64,000 bases of DNA from Fragilaria crotonensis. Lineage: Eukaryota; Bacillariophyta; Fragilariophyceae; Fragilariales; Fragilariaceae. Positions 21,801 through 33,570 of this stretch are shown in pieces. The notes beneath the pieces are model-generated. The model saw only the letters and a list, made by a program, of their open reading frames with translations, was not told the origin of the DNA and searched no databases. The translations under genes were made by a program, and so were the position numbers. The stretch's first letter is position 1, and the number at the start of each line of letters is the position of its first letter. The DNA lies in NCBI GenBank assembly GCA_022925895.1, contig JAKSYS010000173.1:1-64000 (forward strand), given 5' to 3'.

Positions 21801-24618
21801 TACGTTCTGGAATGACCTTATCCAGTGTATGCAATAACAGAACCACCAAAGATAACCATACAGCGGGTGATGCACCACTGCCCTGACCTGTGCCGAATAG
21901 AGGCTCAAAACTTGTTCCATGGTAGTTGTCATATGAGACGCCGTAGAATGTTTTCACCGTGTATCTCATAAACTCGAGGGACTTAGCATGGCTCAAGATT
22001 GCGTTCTCAGGCATGCCGCACCGACGGGCTGCCAACATACCTAGTGCAACAATAATGCGATCATAGCAAGCTGATGCGTCATTGTCGAAACGAACCAGAT
22101 TCGTTTTCAGAACTCTACAAAGGTCGGTTGTTAGCTGCGTCATCATAATAGGGTCCATTGTGGTTCGACGTGGCGTTGATCCGAATTGGCTATTATGGAG
22201 TAGATCTAATTCATCGGCTCTCCGAACCAGGCGCGATCCCCAAAGAAGCTTAAGAATGAAATTGAAATCCGCTTCAAATAAGTGAATAATGCGAAGTCGA
22301 TCAATCTGGGGTCTCCCTTGATCTTTTTCGATCAAAACATTTGTAGCATTCTGCCATCGGGGAAGAGAGATACCATGAGTTAAGACAATAGACAAAAATT
22401 GCCTTAGACAACGCAGAAAATCGGGATCCTGAATGATTGCGCGGTAGTGTCCGAGATGGCGACCAGAGGGAGACGTTGAAGTTGTTTCTTTCCACTTAGA
22501 GAAACCAACTACAATATCGGACTCCGTTATTTCGACGGAGATAGGGTCGTTGTTGAGTACTGCCGCGGGAACTGTGAAGGATAATAAGAACTCCTTAAGA
22601 ATCTCGTCGTCTCCATGCCAATGATCTGGAACGATTCCCGCAAGTAAATTTTTTGCGTCATCCGAAATACTCGTAAAGGTCAGAGAGTCGTAAATGACGC
22701 CGCTTCCACAAGGTGAACATGCCGCAGCTCTAAACGCCTCTCTGTTGAAGGTTAGAGATGACGCTCAATGTCGCTTTATCGAGAACAGTGTCCCAAACAA
22801 TGTCCGATTGATCGTTCGCGTTTAATATAGAATGAATGCTGGTCCCGGGTGGAGTAGCTTCAACGCTGTTCTTATTCCTTGGAACAAGTATCTTCGAAAG
22901 TTGGGAGAAGGATCCTGGATTGAGTTCCTGTCTGAGATGGTGATAAAGACCTCGGCACGACTCGGTTTGGATCGTGCGTCGAACAATTTTTGCTTTCCGT
23001 TGTGATTCCTCTGAAATTCCGAAACCATCATCTTGCGTGTAGGTATCAAGCAACTCTTCGTATGACTTGATTCGAAGATCCAGAGAGGAAACCTGACATT
23101 TGCGGAAGTTACGCGTTGCGCAGTTGAGATGTTTCCGGATTGTAGGTGTATCTAAACTTTGGTTGATGAGGGGGAAAGAGAACGAAGGATCCTGACGTTG
23201 AATGCGTTCTTGCCAATTCCGAAAGGTATTTGCATAGTTTTTGGATGCTGTTGATTCTCGAAGTCTAAGAATCCAATAGCGCCTTATAATTGCCGCGTTC
23301 CGGAGAGCTGGAGACCAGTCAAACTTCTTCGGGGGTTTCGTAAGTTTTCTCTCTGAAGCAGCCATCGCTCTACCTTGGTCCGAGTCCCACTGGATAAGTT
23401 TCCTGCGCAGCTCATCTTTACTCATAGTCAAATGAGATGAATAGAGATGATCCATGCGGGAAAACATGTTGTGCGATTCATAATACACACGCATGTGATT
23501 GAGATATGATGACACTAGCTCCGGGTTGTTTGTGTGAAGTGGCCGGTGAGTTGACGGAGCTAGTGGTTGTTGTATCAGGTTCTTCTGAAGTTCCCCAATC
23601 TCGAGATCAACAAATAAGCCTCTGTGGTCAGATTGCGGACCCTCGTTGTATGCCAAAGCGCCTGCTCACACATTTTGTGCTAGAGATTCGCTGCCATAGA
23701 TAAAGTCAATGCGGCGGGATGGGAGCCGATGTACGTCGAGTTGGGTGGGTTATCTTGGTGAAGATCAACGAGGTTGCAAGAGACCAGAAAATTCTCGAAA
23801 AATGATTCATTATGCGGTTGTGAATTCGCGTCCATCATTAAAAGGATAGCATTCCCATCGTCCTGGAGTTGTCTTATTACTTCTGCCAGGTGTTGGAAAA
23901 ATAGCTTTCTGGGATTAGGAGACTTATAGCCTTGATCCTTGAAATAATGGTATTCCCTACTGAACGAACTGCCGAGTGGAGATGTCCTCACATTTCCAGA
24001 GCACACTCTGTAGGCGGTGATCACCGTTAACTTGAAATCGCTCGAGCCGCGGATAGTGAAACCACACCATCTTCCGAGTCCCGTTAGATCTTGAATACTG
24101 TCTCCAAAGATGCTTGATGTGATTGTACCCGTTACCGCAGTAAGGGAACCTCCTGGTTGATATGTCGATTCAACAGAGCAAGGATCGATAGCCTGGGACG
24201 GGTACCCGAAAACAACTCTGCTTTGTTGATGGTGTTTCCGAAGTATTTTCTTGAAGTCGCTCTGAAGATGGTTGTGCTGCCAGCATGTATTTGTCTCCGC
24301 TAAGCCTGCCACATCTATGTGAAAAGACTTTATGGACTGAAGATAATAGTGGTAATCTTCAAGGCCTGGAGAAAAAGTCAATCCGTGTACGTTTTGAAAA
24401 AAGAACCGAATAGACGATTGGGATTTTTGTGTTATTGAATCGCCAAAGGATGTGGTTACATGTGGATCTGTCGGTGATGCCCATGCATGTCGATTTGGTC
24501 GACTTCGCGGAGCCGAGAGTAAACTCGATGTAGGAAGAGGAGGAGTGCTTATGTGCGGACGTTTGGAAAACCTGTGCGCTGGTTCAAACGTCTTGGTCCG
24601 AGGACAGAAAAAACTCAT
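18892..24618 (-). pseudogene. LINE E2 ORF2: endonuclease, reverse transcriptase, RNase H, zinc knuckle
   Basis: ATG at 24618 overlaps the ORF1 stop as ATGA. The endonuclease (frames 23680-24618 and 22730-23656) shows FFQNVHGL, AETNTCW, MMDANSQPH and SDHRGLFVDL. The RT (19960-22395) shows RFDNDASACYDRI near 22,075, GTGQGSGASPAVW near 21,880 and AFVDDTYLGF near 21,740. RNase H follows with ASDGG, RSELAG, ITDSKAA and KGHQD, the four acidic positions of the family. The C-terminal CPCC...H...C knuckle is near 19,600, in frame 19244-20023, and the tail ends at 18892. About four frame changes interrupt it, near 23,670, between 22,395 and 22,730, near 20,000 and near 19,300. Confidence 0.88.
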
Positions 24619-27419
24619 TTGTTTAGCCCACCGTCTGGAGCTTTGGATTCGTATTGAGCTTCCAGTACGGTAGAGATTTCGTCGAGTTCTGATGATGGAA
24701 AGGCGACGCCTTGCTGTTGCGACTCAAATTGAGTCAATTCGCTAGTATGCTGCGGGTGTGTCTGTGAACGGATTGAAGTATGGGAATCGGTGCTGCTGGG
24801 TGGAGAAGAGCGTACTTTTTTCTTCTCTGGTGACGGGAACGATGTTGTGGAGCGGTATGACATTGATTCGTCGGAAGAGTCAGAGCTGGACTTATTGGAA
24901 TCGAAATCTCCCGTGTCAACAAGTTGTAGAATTGAGTCGGTGCCATACTGAGATTGCTGGTAAACTGCGTTTTGGGAGTTATCCGTTGTGGCGGCGCCTG
25001 AACTGGAATTTCCTTTAGGCTTAGCCAGTGATGTGACGACAGATATGAGTGAATTGATTTTATCCTCAATGGATAGCACATTGTCGCCCATAGTGACTTG
25101 ACGCTCCATGAATTGAACCACTTGACTTTCCAAACCCCTGAAACGAAGTTTGTGTTCTTCGTGCGATGTATTAAAATCTTGTAAAGATTTGTCAATAGTG
25201 TCGAGGCGGTGAAATTGTCGTTCCATTTGACTAAGTCTGTCGTCAGTGATCTTGCTCAGTTTGTCGTGATCTTTCCTCTGACGTTTCCATATCGCATCCA
25301 GTTCATGAAAACGAGCCTGTGTGGACGATATAGAGGTTGCCTTGCCTGAGTTTGATGACGCCGTTGTTACCGTTTGATCATCTTGATTTCTGTGCTGTCG
25401 TAATGGTAGACTTGCTATGGATTGCTGACCTTGGTAAGAGTCGACAGTGGATTCCGAAATAGAAGTGTTGGATGAGAACCGAGATGAAACTGATGAACCA
25501 CGGCGATCAGCGTCCTTAGAAGCTGGTTTTGTTGCAATAGTTGCGTCATTTCGCCCACTCTCCGTCGGGGAAACAAGGCTGTCGAAAATTGCGAGACTCT
25601 CATTTATTTTTTGTCTTGTGATTTCAATAACAGCCGGTGGTCGCCCAATTGATGATCGAAACCTCTCTTCTCGTTGCCTGAAGGGAAATACTCGACCCTT
25701 GTAATCTGAGAATTCAGAGAGGACCCGTTCGTAATGTTGAGGTGGGACCAACATGTACGCTTTCTGGTCATATCCTCCGTTCACAACATCGCATTTGATA
25801 GAGGTAGTACTATCCGCTTCGGTCAACGAAAGACACCATTCACGAGTGCTTCGTTCTTTTGTCGTTCCGTTTGGGAAATGTTCCGATCTGAGTGTATCAA
25901 TGTTGGTTATGAACGGTGCCAAGGGAATCATCCTTAGGGATTTGACGTACGCGTCGTGTTTTGCAAAAACTGTCTGGATTTGCTCTGTGGACATACTTTC
26001 GAAAGCAAACCTTGGAAGGTATACTCCAATTTTGCTTCCATCGAGGAAGTTCAAGAGTGCTTGGCTTAAACTATGGACGTATCGTTCCCCGCATAAGATC
26101 GCAAGATGGTCAATTTTCTGTTCAAGAGGGGTCTGGCGATGTAGGAAAATGTCGAAATACGGAGTCGCGTCTGGTAGTTGACCTCGTAAATACTGAAGAT
26201 ATCTAACTCGATGAGTTAGATTCGGAGCCTTGAGAAGAATGTAACCAGCGACCACATGTTTTCCTCCAACACTTTTCGAGTTAGAAATCGCCACAGTAGC
26301 CTTGTGTAAATTGAGATTGTTCGTTGTGTTTGGATTGTTTCTCCAGGGGGTTGGGTTCTTGGAGTTGAAACCAAAACGAGTGGCAATTACAACGAGTGAC
26401 TGAGTTGGTGAGACCGTGACTGATGGGAGATAAGTGCGGACTTCTGAAGGAGACATTTGAGAGACGACTCTTGGATTCTCCAGACCTTCAGAGTGCCAGT
26501 TGTATAGCATTCCGTCGCTGTCAAGAAAAACTTTGACAAGGAAATCATAAATCGACTGATTCAGTGCATCGGACTGTTTTTCAACATTGCGGGTGTCAAT
26601 AGTCATTTGAATGCGGAAAGTCACACGGTGAGTTCCGTCATTAAGTGGAATGCTTAAATTGGGAATCAAGGCAGATTGTTTGGCGTCGTGAGATGATGCC
26701 ATCGAATTGGAGGAAAGCGACTTCTCGCTGCGAGTGTTGTTCTCTTTGGCTTGCACTTGTTGTCCGTTAGTGTCGCCGGATTCATCGGTCTCCTCTGGGA
26801 TCGGAGCAGGAGACGTCTGAGATGGCAGGTTGGAGAGGCGAGCCGCAGGAGTCTTTTTTGCCAATTGCAGGTTGGCAGTGTGTGGGGCGGGATCTTTCTT
26901 CCTTTTGTATGGATTCGTCATCTTGTTGTGAGGCCCAATTTTTTTCCAAGGGTTTATCTTCCCGTGGATAGACTTCCAGGATGTCGATGTTGTATCCAAT
27001 GATAGAATGTCTGGCGCATGAATCGAAAGGAATGGCTGGGAAATAGACATGGCCCAAGATTGTAGTTTCTCAGGTATGTCGATTTTTCTGTCGACATGGT
27101 ACATAAAATTATACCAAATCAAATGATGAAGCGGGGACGGGTCGGTAGTGAAAGAGTTCCAAATCTCGTCGAACCATGGACCTTCAATGGTGTGGCGAGC
27201 AAGGATTGCGTACCTGTGCCAGTGAGTGGTTGTAATTGATTGACGATAGATCGTTTCGTCAGAGAGGCGGCGGTACCGTTCTCCTTCAGTTTCAGGTGGA
27301 ATCATATCAAACGAGGATGGTTCGAACCACGAAGTAGTCTCGAAACCGAAAAGGGGATCGTTGTCAGGGGGGAGTATGTACTCAGAGAGCAAACGGGACG
27401 GGACCGTTCCTTCAGTCAT
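24615..27419 (-). CDS. LINE E2 ORF1 protein, 934 residues, intact frame
   Basis: The first ATG (27419) lies 95 nt from the element 5' end and is shared in position by E4 and E6. The protein has an N-terminal helical domain (IWYNFMYHVDRKIDIP), a Lys/Pro-rich linker, then a large conserved domain opening with PLNDGTHRVTFRIQM and containing GYILLKAPNLTHRVRYLQYL, PYFDIFLHRQTPLEQKIDHL and CGERYVHSLSQALL. Coiled coil follows (about residues 660-780, ARFHELDAIWKRQRKDHDKL). The end is acidic and Ser-rich. I see no RRM or CCHC knuckle typical of LINE ORF1 proteins. It is probably the nucleic-acid-binding partner in the LINE particle. The stop TGA overlaps the ORF2 ATG. Confidence 0.85.
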   Translation of the reverse strand: MTEGTVPSRLLSEYILPPDNDPLFGFETTSWFEPSSFDMIPPETEGERYRRLSDETIYRQSITTTHWHRYAILARHTIEGPWFDEIWNSFTTDPSPLHHLIWYNFMYHVDRKIDIPEKLQSWAMSISQPFLSIHAPDILSLDTTSTSWKSIHGKINPWKKIGPHNKMTNPYKRKKDPAPHTANLQLAKKTPAARLSNLPSQTSPAPIPEETDESGDTNGQQVQAKENNTRSEKSLSSNSMASSHDAKQSALIPNLSIPLNDGTHRVTFRIQMTIDTRNVEKQSDALNQSIYDFLVKVFLDSDGMLYNWHSEGLENPRVVSQMSPSEVRTYLPSVTVSPTQSLVVIATRFGFNSKNPTPWRNNPNTTNNLNLHKATVAISNSKSVGGKHVVAGYILLKAPNLTHRVRYLQYLRGQLPDATPYFDIFLHRQTPLEQKIDHLAILCGERYVHSLSQALLNFLDGSKIGVYLPRFAFESMSTEQIQTVFAKHDAYVKSLRMIPLAPFITNIDTLRSEHFPNGTTKERSTREWCLSLTEADSTTSIKCDVVNGGYDQKAYMLVPPQHYERVLSEFSDYKGRVFPFRQREERFRSSIGRPPAVIEITRQKINESLAIFDSLVSPTESGRNDATIATKPASKDADRRGSSVSSRFSSNTSISESTVDSYQGQQSIASLPLRQHRNQDDQTVTTASSNSGKATSISSTQARFHELDAIWKRQRKDHDKLSKITDDRLSQMERQFHRLDTIDKSLQDFNTSHEEHKLRFRGLESQVVQFMERQVTMGDNVLSIEDKINSLISVVTSLAKPKGNSSSGAATTDNSQNAVYQQSQYGTDSILQLVDTGDFDSNKSSSDSSDESMSYRSTTSFPSPEKKKVRSSPPSSTDSHTSIRSQTHPQHTSELTQFESQQQGVAFPSSELDEISTVLEAQYESKAPDGGLNK

Positions 27420-27462
27420 GGTGATCGGCACGAGAAGGCGCAGTACTGTTTCAACGGATGAG

Positions 27463-27477
27463 CGGGTGACGGACAGA
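27463..27477 (-). promoter_or_regulatory. Invariant 5' block of LINE E2 (candidate downstream promoter element)
   Basis: TCTGTCCGTCACCCG on the minus strand, 36 nt from the element 5' end. Near-identical blocks occur 34 nt from the start of H, E4 and E6. Confidence 0.6.
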
Positions 27478-27514
27478 AAGGCGATGCAAAAAATCGAAAT
27501 TGAAAAGTGTGTGT

Positions 27515-27528
27515 CAGACTGCGTTTGA
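27515..27528. repeat. Target-site duplication of LINE E2 (right copy)
   Basis: CAGACTGCGTTTGA, matching 18721-18734. Flanking bases differ. Confidence 0.93.
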
Positions 27529-30500
27529 CCATTTATTTTTGGATTGCATAAAGTGTCGCAGGTGGTATCCATTGACATGGAAGCGGATGCATGAATCCAC
27601 CTGGCTTTGAATTCTGACGCCGTTGATTGATATTGAGATGTTTTGTTCGTTCGTGTGGTCAGTGTGTTCGGTTGATTTCAGTTTTCCTCGTAGCCGGTGG
27701 AGGGTGGCGAGCCGATCAGCGTCGACGTTGAGCCGTGCTCTAAGTGGGAGTTTTTCATATGAGCATTGGTCGTCTTGGTGGCCTTTCGTCCATGAGATTT
27801 TTATGTTCCGTTTGAGTTCACTTGTGCACGCGATGATGATGGTCATGAAGTCGAGGTCGTCCGGTTGTTTTCTGTTTCGTTTGTTGCCTCGTGTATGGCG
27901 TAGGACTCGTTGGATGGCGGCCTTGCTGTCAACGATCCATCGAAATTTGCAACGATGGCGTGTTTTCCATGTCTTTGCGAGGTTTGTGAGCAGCAATAGG
28001 GCCGATGCGTAGCCGCAGAGTTCGCTCCTGGTGGAAGATGATGTGTCACGTGGTCCGTCGACTGGCCCTGAGCATGTGTAGAGAGTCTCTTTGTTGGTGG
28101 CAATGGTCCATCCGAACGTACCAACTTTGTTGCTGCTGAGGCCTCCGTCGGAAGCAATGTTTATCCTTTTTCTTGAGCGAAAAGCCTCCCAGATGGATTT
28201 GTCGGTGGCCACCTGTGTGAGGGAGTCCAGTAGTCTGCGTTGAGATCGTGGAAGTTGCCGTATACAGGCTGGTAGCGATAGTGTTGTGGTGGGAGTTTGT
28301 TCGTCTGTTGGTGGTTTGTGTTGTGGAGTTGGGTTGGTTGTTGGCTTTTGTTTCCAATATGGGACGTACCGAAGATAAGAGGATGAAATGAATCTCTTCC
28401 AGAGTCGTCGTTGGGTGTTGCTTGGTTCAGATTGACGAGGCCATAGGGGACTGATGGGCGTGTCGGGATTGCGTTTTCCGTCTAGCATGTGTAGAAGGAT
28501 TGCTGTGGGTCGTTGGGAGTCGGTAAGATCGGCCAAGGTGTGGACTTGCAGGTATAGACGGACCAGATTTATGTCCTTTTGTTGTTGCGGGCTGTATCTA
28601 TGAAGGTGTTCTGCGGTCATGATGATTTGGTCGTTCTTTTCCCGTAGAAGTATATCGTGTGTTGCTGTGAGGGTGATGGTAAGGTTGTGGCAATGTAGGT
28701 ACTGTCGAATGGAGGTGATCCATGTGGAGTCAAGTACGCTAGATGGATCTCTGGGTGTTCTAGAATTGGTTGGGTGATTCCCGCTTCCAGTTGTGAATAG
28801 TGGATGTTTGTGAGGATGAGCTTTCCCGCTTCGGACTGTGAGTAGATGGCGTTTCTCATGTATTTGATGGCCTCGAGTCCGGCCTCTGTTCGTAGATCAT
28901 AGAGGTCAACACCTCCGAGGAGATTGGTCCATGGCGGATGGCAGTTGGCAGATTTCGGTTGATGTGTAATTTCTGGAGGATGACTGGTATTATTTTGGAT
29001 TGAATGGTGTTGAGATCTTCCTCGTCCACTGCGAGGGCAGCGAGTTGGTACCGCATTGATGGAGTGTAGATGGAGCGGTGAAAATGCGTGTGTCCGACGC
29101 AGTAATAGTGGGAGAAAGGAGTTTCGCCGCGAATCCGTTGGCCTTGCTTTTGCAGACTTGTATTTGATGCGAGAAGTCGCCGAGTGGAGAGAGATGAACT
29201 CCCAATATTCGGGTGCAGAGGAGAGGTCCATTCGTTTCACTTCCGTGATTGTGTGTGTTGGTGCCTTGCCACAGAGTTATTTGTGGGTCGTTTGGTTGAG
29301 ATTGTCGAAGTATTGGTCGTCCGTTCTTCCAATCCCAGAATAGAATGTACCAGTTGCATTTCTTCAGGTTCAGTGCTCCCCCGGAGAGGTGGAGGAGGTG
29401 TTCCCATGTTTGTGATATCTCTTGAAGCCGGTGTATCATTTCTTCATATGTTGAGTCGATGTTCGTGAAGCCTAATGATGTGTCGTCAACAAAGGCGTCG
29501 ACGAGCCTGGAGCTGATAATACTTCCGTCGGGTGAGGTGAATTTAGTGCGTTCGGGTATAATTCTATCAAGAGTGTTGAGAAGAAGGACGACTAGTGTGA
29601 GCCACACTGCTGGTGACGCCCCGCTGCCTTGGCCGGTACCGAAGAGGGGTTCGAATGGTGTACCTTCATACGAGTCTTCTGATATGCCGTGGATTGTTTT
29701 GACTGTGTACTGCATGAACCTGAGCGCGTCGGCGTGTGTTTTGATGGCGTTGTCTGGCATTCCCAGTCGTCTGGCTGCCAGCATTCCAAGAGCCACGATG
29801 ATGCGATCGTAGCACGCGGAAGCGTCGTTGTCGAATCTGGCAAGATTTACTTTGAGCAATCGACTCAGGTCAGTGGTGAGTTGGATGAGCATGATAGGGT
29901 CCATTGCTGTTCTTCCTGGTCTGGATCCATGTTGTCCATCATTTAGAAGGTCAAATTTTTCTGCGTGGCGAACTAGTCGATGACCCCATTGGAGCTTGAG
30001 GAAGAAGTTGAAGTCGGCTTCAAACAGATGTATGATTCGGAGGCGGTTTATGTTTGGTGTTCCGGGGTCTTTTTCGATTAGAATGTTGGTAGCTTGGCTC
30101 CATCTGGGTATGGCGATGCCTCGTGTGATGGCTATGTTGAGGAAGTTGTGAAGACATTGGAGGAGAACTGGGTCTTGGATGATGGCTTTATAGTGCCCGA
30201 GATGGCGGCCGGAGGGGAGGTCGTCATTTCTTTCCATGATTGAAATCCTTTGGTAATTTGCTCTGTGGTGATTTCTGTCGGTATTTCCTCTCTATCGGTT
30301 GCATTGTCAGGTATGGCGAATGAGGCCAGGAATTCTTGGATGAGGGGATCTTCATGGTGCCATCCTGGTGGTATACTTCCCTGGAGTAGTTCGTCTGCTT
30401 CGGGGACAAGCTTGAGAAAGTGATTGCGTCGTAGATGATGCCGTGTCCGCAGGAGATTCAGAGGCTGCGCGAAAGGCTTCCCGGTTGTATGTCAGAAGGT

Positions 30501-32425
30501 GTTGTTCGATGTCTTCTTTGTTTATGATCGTGTCCCAAATGAGGTCGTCTGGGGCATGTGTCTTGAGAATTTGATGAACTTCGTTCGGATGGGTTGCAGA
30601 CGTACAATCTTTTGACGTGGGATATTAAGTTTTGATAGACCGGCAGAGTATGTGGTTGGCTTTATCACCCTGAGATCTTGTTGAATATTCTGCGGCAGGT
30701 CTCGTTTCTCACTGTGTTTGCTACGATGGTTGCTTTCTGTCGAGATCTTGCCTGTGTCGATGGGTTGTGGTCTTCGTTGTAGGTTGTGATTAGGTCTTGG
30801 TAGGACTGGTTCCGATGGTCAGTGGAGTTTCGTTGGATGCGTCGCAGGTGTTTCTTTGCGAGGTTGAGTGAAGTCCTTATTTGTTCGATGGTCAAGGTAT
30901 CGTTTAGGTGGGGGATGGCGAAGTCTGGATCCGAGAGTCGGAGGCGTGCTTGCCATCGCGCGAATGTTTCTGAGTAGTTGTGACTGTGTTGTATTTCTTT
31001 TAAACGGAGTTTCCAGTAACGAAAAATGATTCCTGCGTTACGTAGGGTGGGAGACCATTGATGTGGTTTGGGAGCCTGACGAAGAGAGTTCGGATGAGAG
31101 CATGGCGCGTCCTTGGTCAAGGTCCCACTTGATGAGAGCATTTCTGACTTCCGAGCGACTCATGCTAGAATGATTTTTATATAGTTGTGAGATGCGGTGA
31201 ACCATGTTGTGATCGCGATAGTAGTTGTTGACGGATGTCAGATAGGTCTCGACTGTTTCTGGGTTACCATTGTGAAGCAATCGTTTTGAGTGCGAGGCGA
31301 GGAGTGACGGTGTGATCAAAATGGCAGGGAGCATAAGATCGACATAGATACCTCGATGATCAGCTTGAGGTCCTTCATGGTATGATAGTGTGCCCGATCG
31401 TACAGCATGGTTGTCTACTCTTTCGCATCCGAAGATGAAGTCGATTCTTCGGTTGGATGCACCGATATAGGTGGTTGGGGATGGATCGTTGCGGTGTATG
31501 TCGTGGAGTTCACATTGGATTAACAGGTTTTGTAGGGCCGTATCGGTTTCCAGTGTTCCATTTGCATCCAGCATAAGTAAGATTGCGTCTCCCATTTCTT
31601 TGTGGCGAAGTATGAGGCTTGTGATGTCCTGTATGAAGTGTTTGCGTGGGTTCAGGTTTTCTCTCCTTTGTTTTTGAAGTAGGTGTATTCACGGATGTAG
31701 GTGCTCCCTAGGGGTGAGGTCTTGACGGATCCGTTGCAGGTGCGATATCCAGTGATCATGGTGAGTTTTGTTCCTAGTTTACCTTGGAAGGTGGTGCCGC
31801 TCCATCTTCCCAGACCGGTTTCGTCAGTGATTGGCGTGCCGTGGATTTGTGAGACTGCGTTTCCGGTGATAAGTGTGAGGTTGCCTCCTGCCTGGTAAGA
31901 TTCTCTGTCTGTGCAAGGGTCTATTTGGCGAGACGGATGTCCGAATGTGACTTTTGATTGGCCGGGTGTTAATCGCATTGTGGAACGGAAGGCTGCTTGG
32001 AGGTGTTGATGACTCCAGCATGTGTTAGTCTCAGCGAGGCCTGCAATATCCACTTGGTACGCTCTCAGGCATGATAAGTAGTATCGATAATCTTCGCCAG
32101 TATTGGAATATGTAAGACCTTTTACATTTTGAAAAAATATCCTTGTACTATCTGGATGTTTTTGTGATATCGCATCTCCGTATCGTCTATCTGGATGTTC
32201 GTCTACTGGATTTGTCCTTAAGATGCGGCCGTTTCGTTTTGGAATTAATAAGATAGGGCTCCGTGGAATGGGGAGAGTGTTGTCGTTTTCGGAGATACCG
32301 TGATTTGTTGCTGATCGTTGCGCTCTCTTGTTGTTGCGTTCTATTTGGGTGGCTGTGAGGTTTGGGTGAGCTTGTTGCGCGATGGGCTGTGGACTTTGAG
32401 CGTGGGTTGTTGGTTGTTTGTTCAT
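27515..32425 (-). pseudogene. LINE H ORF2: endonuclease, RT and RNase H part
   Basis: ATG 32425 overlaps the ORF1 stop as ATGA. Endonuclease frames are 31652-32425, 31038-31595 and 30665-31141, with IFFQNVKGL, AETNTCW, MLDANGTLE and ADHRGIYVDL. RT frames 28990-30237 and 28617-29240 carry RFDNDASACYDRI, GTGQGSGASPAVW and AFVDDTSLGF. RNase H lies in 27514-28620 with IASDGG, RSELCG, IVDSKAA and TKGHQD. About five frame changes occur in this segment. The protein is cut between RNase H and the zinc knuckle by E2. Confidence 0.87.
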
Positions 32426-32629
32426 GTGGAGGCCGCCCCGTCTGGATCACTTTGGCTTTTGTATTGAGTGTCCAGTAGGGCTTGGTTTGCGTTTTTTCTA
32501 CCCGTGCGTGGAGCTTTCTTATGAAAGATCGATGCGAGGCTTTGTTGAGATTCTTTCTGAGAGAAGAGGCGTTTGTTGAGTTGCTTACTTTCAGTTTTGT
32601 TGCTCGTTGTTGTTGTGATTGTTGTGATT

Positions 32630-32780
32630 GTTGTGTTGTCGTCGCTGTTGTCATCGCTGTTGTCGTCGCTGTTTTCGTCGCTGTTGTCGTCACTATTGTC
32701 GTCGCTTTTGTCGTCACTGTTGTCGTTGCAATTGTCGGCACTGTTGTCGTCGCTGTTGTTGTCGCTGTTGTTGTCGTTGT
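32630..32780 (-). repeat. 12-bp microsatellite coding for (NSDD)n in LINE H ORF1
   Basis: Degenerate repeats of GTCGTCGCTGTT (plus strand) encode about a dozen NSDD or near-NSDD units. The other LINEs have short Ser/Asp-rich stretches here but no expansion. Confidence 0.85.
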
Positions 32781-33540
32781 CTTCTTCGCTTTGACATAAT
32801 TGCATTTTGGTGGTTGTCAGTGCTCTGCTGCCGTTGTTTGGCGATCGGATTTTCTTTTTCTGTGGTGAGTTATAGCACAAATCTGTGAACGACCCGCTGG
32901 ACGAGGATTGTGATGTGCCTGTGTGAGTTGACATTTGTTGAACGGACTGGGGTTCCGAAGAGGTCGCTTGATGTGTTGAGCTGAGTGATGCGGAGTGGTC
33001 GTCATTAGATGCTGTGCCGATTTTTGTTTGTTCGTGATCTAGTCTGTTGGTAAGTTTTTGCATGAGTTCTGTTATTTTGTCGATGCGTTCTTGCATGGTC
33101 ATCATTGAGTCTGCCATTTTGCTCTGGCTTGTGAAGGAATTGACGAGGGAAGCTCCCATTTCTTTGATTTGGTCGTGTGTGTCGGTTTTGATTGATTGTA
33201 GCAGTGTTGATTGTGCGTCCTGTTGCTGCGTGACCATATTGAGTTGGGCGCTCATGTCTGTTATTTTTGTATCGAGGTGATCTAATCGTTTGAACTGGCT
33301 TTCCATGGAAATGAGTTTTGCAGAGGTAGTTTTTGATGACGAATCAATTTCTGTTTGTTGTTTGTGGAGGGAGGCTTCGAGTTCGTGGATGCGGGCCTGC
33401 TGAGTGGTGATGTTTGATGCTATCGTCATGGACTGTGTCGATCCGAGGCTTTGATCGTCTGATGTATGGGAAGGCGCTCCGTTGGTGGTAGAGGAAGTGT
33501 TGGAGAATTTTTTGTTGTTGTTGTATGGGGCTGTTGGCTT

Positions 33541-33556
33541 TAGCCATTGTGGTCGT
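33541..33556. repeat. Target-site duplication of LINE E4 (left copy)
   Basis: TAGCCATTGTGGTCGT, 16/16 identical to 42533-42548. Confidence 0.93.
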
Positions 33557-33570
33557 AAAATAAAATAAAA

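Larger units (their letters stand above)
18735..27514 (-). mobile_element. LINE E2, full-length 8.78 kb, inserted in LINE H
   Basis: It is bounded by perfect 14-bp target duplications. The 5' end (27,513, reading CACACACTTTTC) is followed by a 95-nt 5' UTR, ORF1, ORF2 overlapping by ATGA, a 157-nt 3' UTR with the conserved RNA motif, and a TTTTATTATTATTA tail. Domain order in ORF2 is APE-type endonuclease, RT, RNase H and zinc knuckle, as in the I-like groups of LINEs. ORF1 is open throughout. ORF2 has about four frame changes, making E2 the best-preserved copy here. Perfect duplications suggest a recent insertion. Confidence 0.93.
27515..33556 (-). mobile_element. LINE H, middle segment (end of ORF1, most of ORF2)
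   Basis: It lies between the E4 and E2 insertions. Its right edge is the 16-bp E4 duplication, its left edge the 14-bp E2 duplication. Sense-strand coding runs continuously into the neighbouring pieces: RPQWL at 42,540 continues as KPTAPYNNNKK here, and KWSNAV continues into WKEIDF at 18,720. Confidence 0.92.
32422..33556 (-). pseudogene. LINE H ORF1, C-terminal part
   Basis: This continues the ORF1 frame that E4 interrupts. It holds the coiled coil (QQARIHELEASLHKQQTEI), further helical sequence, then an (NSDD)n expansion and a basic tail. The stop at 32422-32424 overlaps the ORF2 ATG. The frame is open from the E4 junction to the stop. Confidence 0.82.

Noticed and set aside
32482-32888. 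Plus-strand Leu/Val/Ser-rich and Cys/Arg-rich open frames
   Set aside because: They are the antisense of the (NSDD)n microsatellite in LINE H ORF1.
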